Under the pieces are notes generated by a model. It was not told the origin of the DNA, searched no databases, and worked only from the letters and a program-made list of their open reading frames with translations. A stretch of 64,000 bases of DNA, from positions 153,604-217,603 of the forward strand of contig NZ_JACJSG010000006.1 of NCBI RefSeq assembly GCF_014697625.1, in the 5' to 3' direction. This DNA is from Anabaena azotica FACHB-119 (GTDB lineage Bacteria; Cyanobacteriota; Cyanobacteriia; Cyanobacteriales; Nostocaceae). Of this stretch, positions 63,304-64,000 are shown piece by piece; the first letter of the stretch is position 1; every line of letters begins with the position of its first letter. The translations under genes and the position numbers were made by a program.

Positions 63304-64000
63304 CAGAAAGTTGATACTATGCAGTCAATCCCAACTTCTGTGTTAGGTGTTCTAAAATAAAGTCACGAGCTACTTGAAGAGATAAATTCCTTTGGACTTC
63401 ATACCAGTTTTCAATTAAATCTTCAGAGCGCATTAATTCCAATTGAGTAAAAGCTCGGATTGCGCTAAAAAAGTGAGTTTTAATTGCCTCTGATGTTCTC
63501 ACCATGAATCGTCCAATACCACAGACTTGCTTGATAGCTCTGTGGTAGCACTCAATGCCCCAATGTATTGAATGCAATTCCTTAAATTCGGTTCTAGAAA
63601 TTGCAGAAAGTGCATCTTCTTCAGGAGTGTACATAATGTAGTATCTGGAAGTTTCGTTTTTGAAATTTCTGAGAAATACTTTCACTTGACCAAAATTTTT
63701 TAGATACACTATTAAGCCCGATTCAGGAATTTCTAAATTTTGAACTTGAGTAAAATTTTTCCCATCAACTGAACATGAGCGATTTTTGGCTATTCCCGTT
63801 AAAAACCCTAACCCCTTGTCTTTAAAGAATTTCAGGTTTTTTTGGCTCGAATACCAAGTATCAGAAGTTACTGTTTTTGGACTTAAACCCCAATTCAAAA
63901 CCTCGGCAATCATTTCTTGTAAATAATCATTCTTCGTCTTTCCCTCCTGTTTGTTATAAATGCGATAATTGACAGGCACAGATTTACCTGCTAAGTCCGT
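63287..64000 (-). mobile_element. IS701/IS4-like insertion sequence, right part (continues beyond the window)
   Basis: It begins with the terminal repeat AGGACTTACGCATTGACAGA at 63288 and contains the transposase gene. The IS has jumped into the end of the DUF2854 gene. CATTA at 63282-63286 is the expected left copy of a 5-bp duplication; the other copy lies outside the window. Confidence 0.85.
63317..64000 (-). CDS. DDE transposase, IS701/IS4 superfamily, 5'-truncated by the window edge
   Basis: The frame is open to base 64000; the start lies outside. Visible 228 codons end with LTQKLGLTA. Conserved features: TSDTWYSSQKNLKFF (second acidic residue), and HWGIECYHRAIKQVCGIGRF, the catalytic Glu region with the W-x-I-E-x-x-x-R-x-x-K pattern of IS701-type enzymes. 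The first Asp would be upstream of the edge. No internal stop, so it may be active. Its terminal repeat equals that of three short elements in the window. Confidence 0.88.
   Translation of the reverse strand, partial: TDLAGKSVPVNYRIYNKQEGKTKNDYLQEMIAEVLNWGLSPKTVTSDTWYSSQKNLKFFKDKGLGFLTGIAKNRSCSVDGKNFTQVQNLEIPESGLIVYLKNFGQVKVFLRNFKNETSRYYIMYTPEEDALSAISRTEFKELHSIHWGIECYHRAIKQVCGIGRFMVRTSEAIKTHFFSAIRAFTQLELMRSEDLIENWYEVQRNLSLQVARDFILEHLTQKLGLTA

Overview
The window looks like chromosomal DNA of a filamentous, heterocyst-type cyanobacterium (Nostocales, Nostoc/Anabaena-like). That is an inference from several things seen in the sequence: NDH-1 subunit NdhB, the chloroplast/cyanobacterial proteins Ycf35 and Ycf66, cyanobacterium-specific families (DUF2997, DUF3038/DUF4335, DUF2854), many HIP1 octamers (GCGATCGC), and a heavy load of heptamer short tandem repeats and palindromic miniature elements typical of Nostoc genomes. 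No rRNA, tRNA or CRISPR array was seen.

Layout. 0-1.7 kb: a 3' fragment of a response regulator, a hidden small ribbon-helix-helix gene on the minus strand, and a repeat-rich gap. 1.7-3.3 kb: ndhB. 3.5-12 kb, minus strand: two paralogous receiver-histidine kinases, a large membrane hybrid kinase and a WD40 protein. 12-16.3 kb: a small membrane protein, an alpha/beta hydrolase, a hydrolase remnant and a large multispanning membrane protein. 17.2-18.3 kb: a compact DUF2997-Ycf35-ferredoxin operon. 18.4-19.9 kb: a TnpB-only IS605-type element that truncates a YiaA-like gene. 20.3-26 kb: DUF4335/DUF3038 pair and mutS2. 26.3-34.5 kb: GGDEF protein, 1-Cys peroxiredoxin, Uma2 nuclease, Ycf66, gnd and lysS. 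34.8-40.3 kb: a plastic island with a RelE-type toxin gene broken by a stop codon, an intact HigBA-like pair with an operator-like palindrome, a 59-aa ORF and a large TPR-CHAT (caspase-like) protein. 40.6-48 kb: VOC protein, sigma-like protein, TPR lipoprotein/secreted proteins, DUF2267 protein and an orphan sensor kinase, interleaved with nested miniature elements. 48.9-57.3 kb: PPC/ELW-repeat surface protein followed by a chaperone-usher type operon (two secreted subunits, PapD-like chaperone, usher). 57.4-64 kb: ppk, a receiver-only regulator, small ORFs, a DUF4397 protein, a DUF2854 gene whose end is formed by an insertion sequence, and the edge of that IS (IS701/IS4-like transposase) at the window end.

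The strongest themes are (1) a probable chaperone-usher fibre assembly locus in a cyanobacterium; (2) an accessory island with toxin-antitoxin modules next to a TPR-CHAT protease-like protein; and (3) a remarkably readable record of miniature transposable elements. At least six palindromic families are visible, several with target-site duplications and nested insertions, and one family shares its terminal inverted repeat with the full-size IS at the right edge. All family assignments are from motif recognition by eye; no database search was run.
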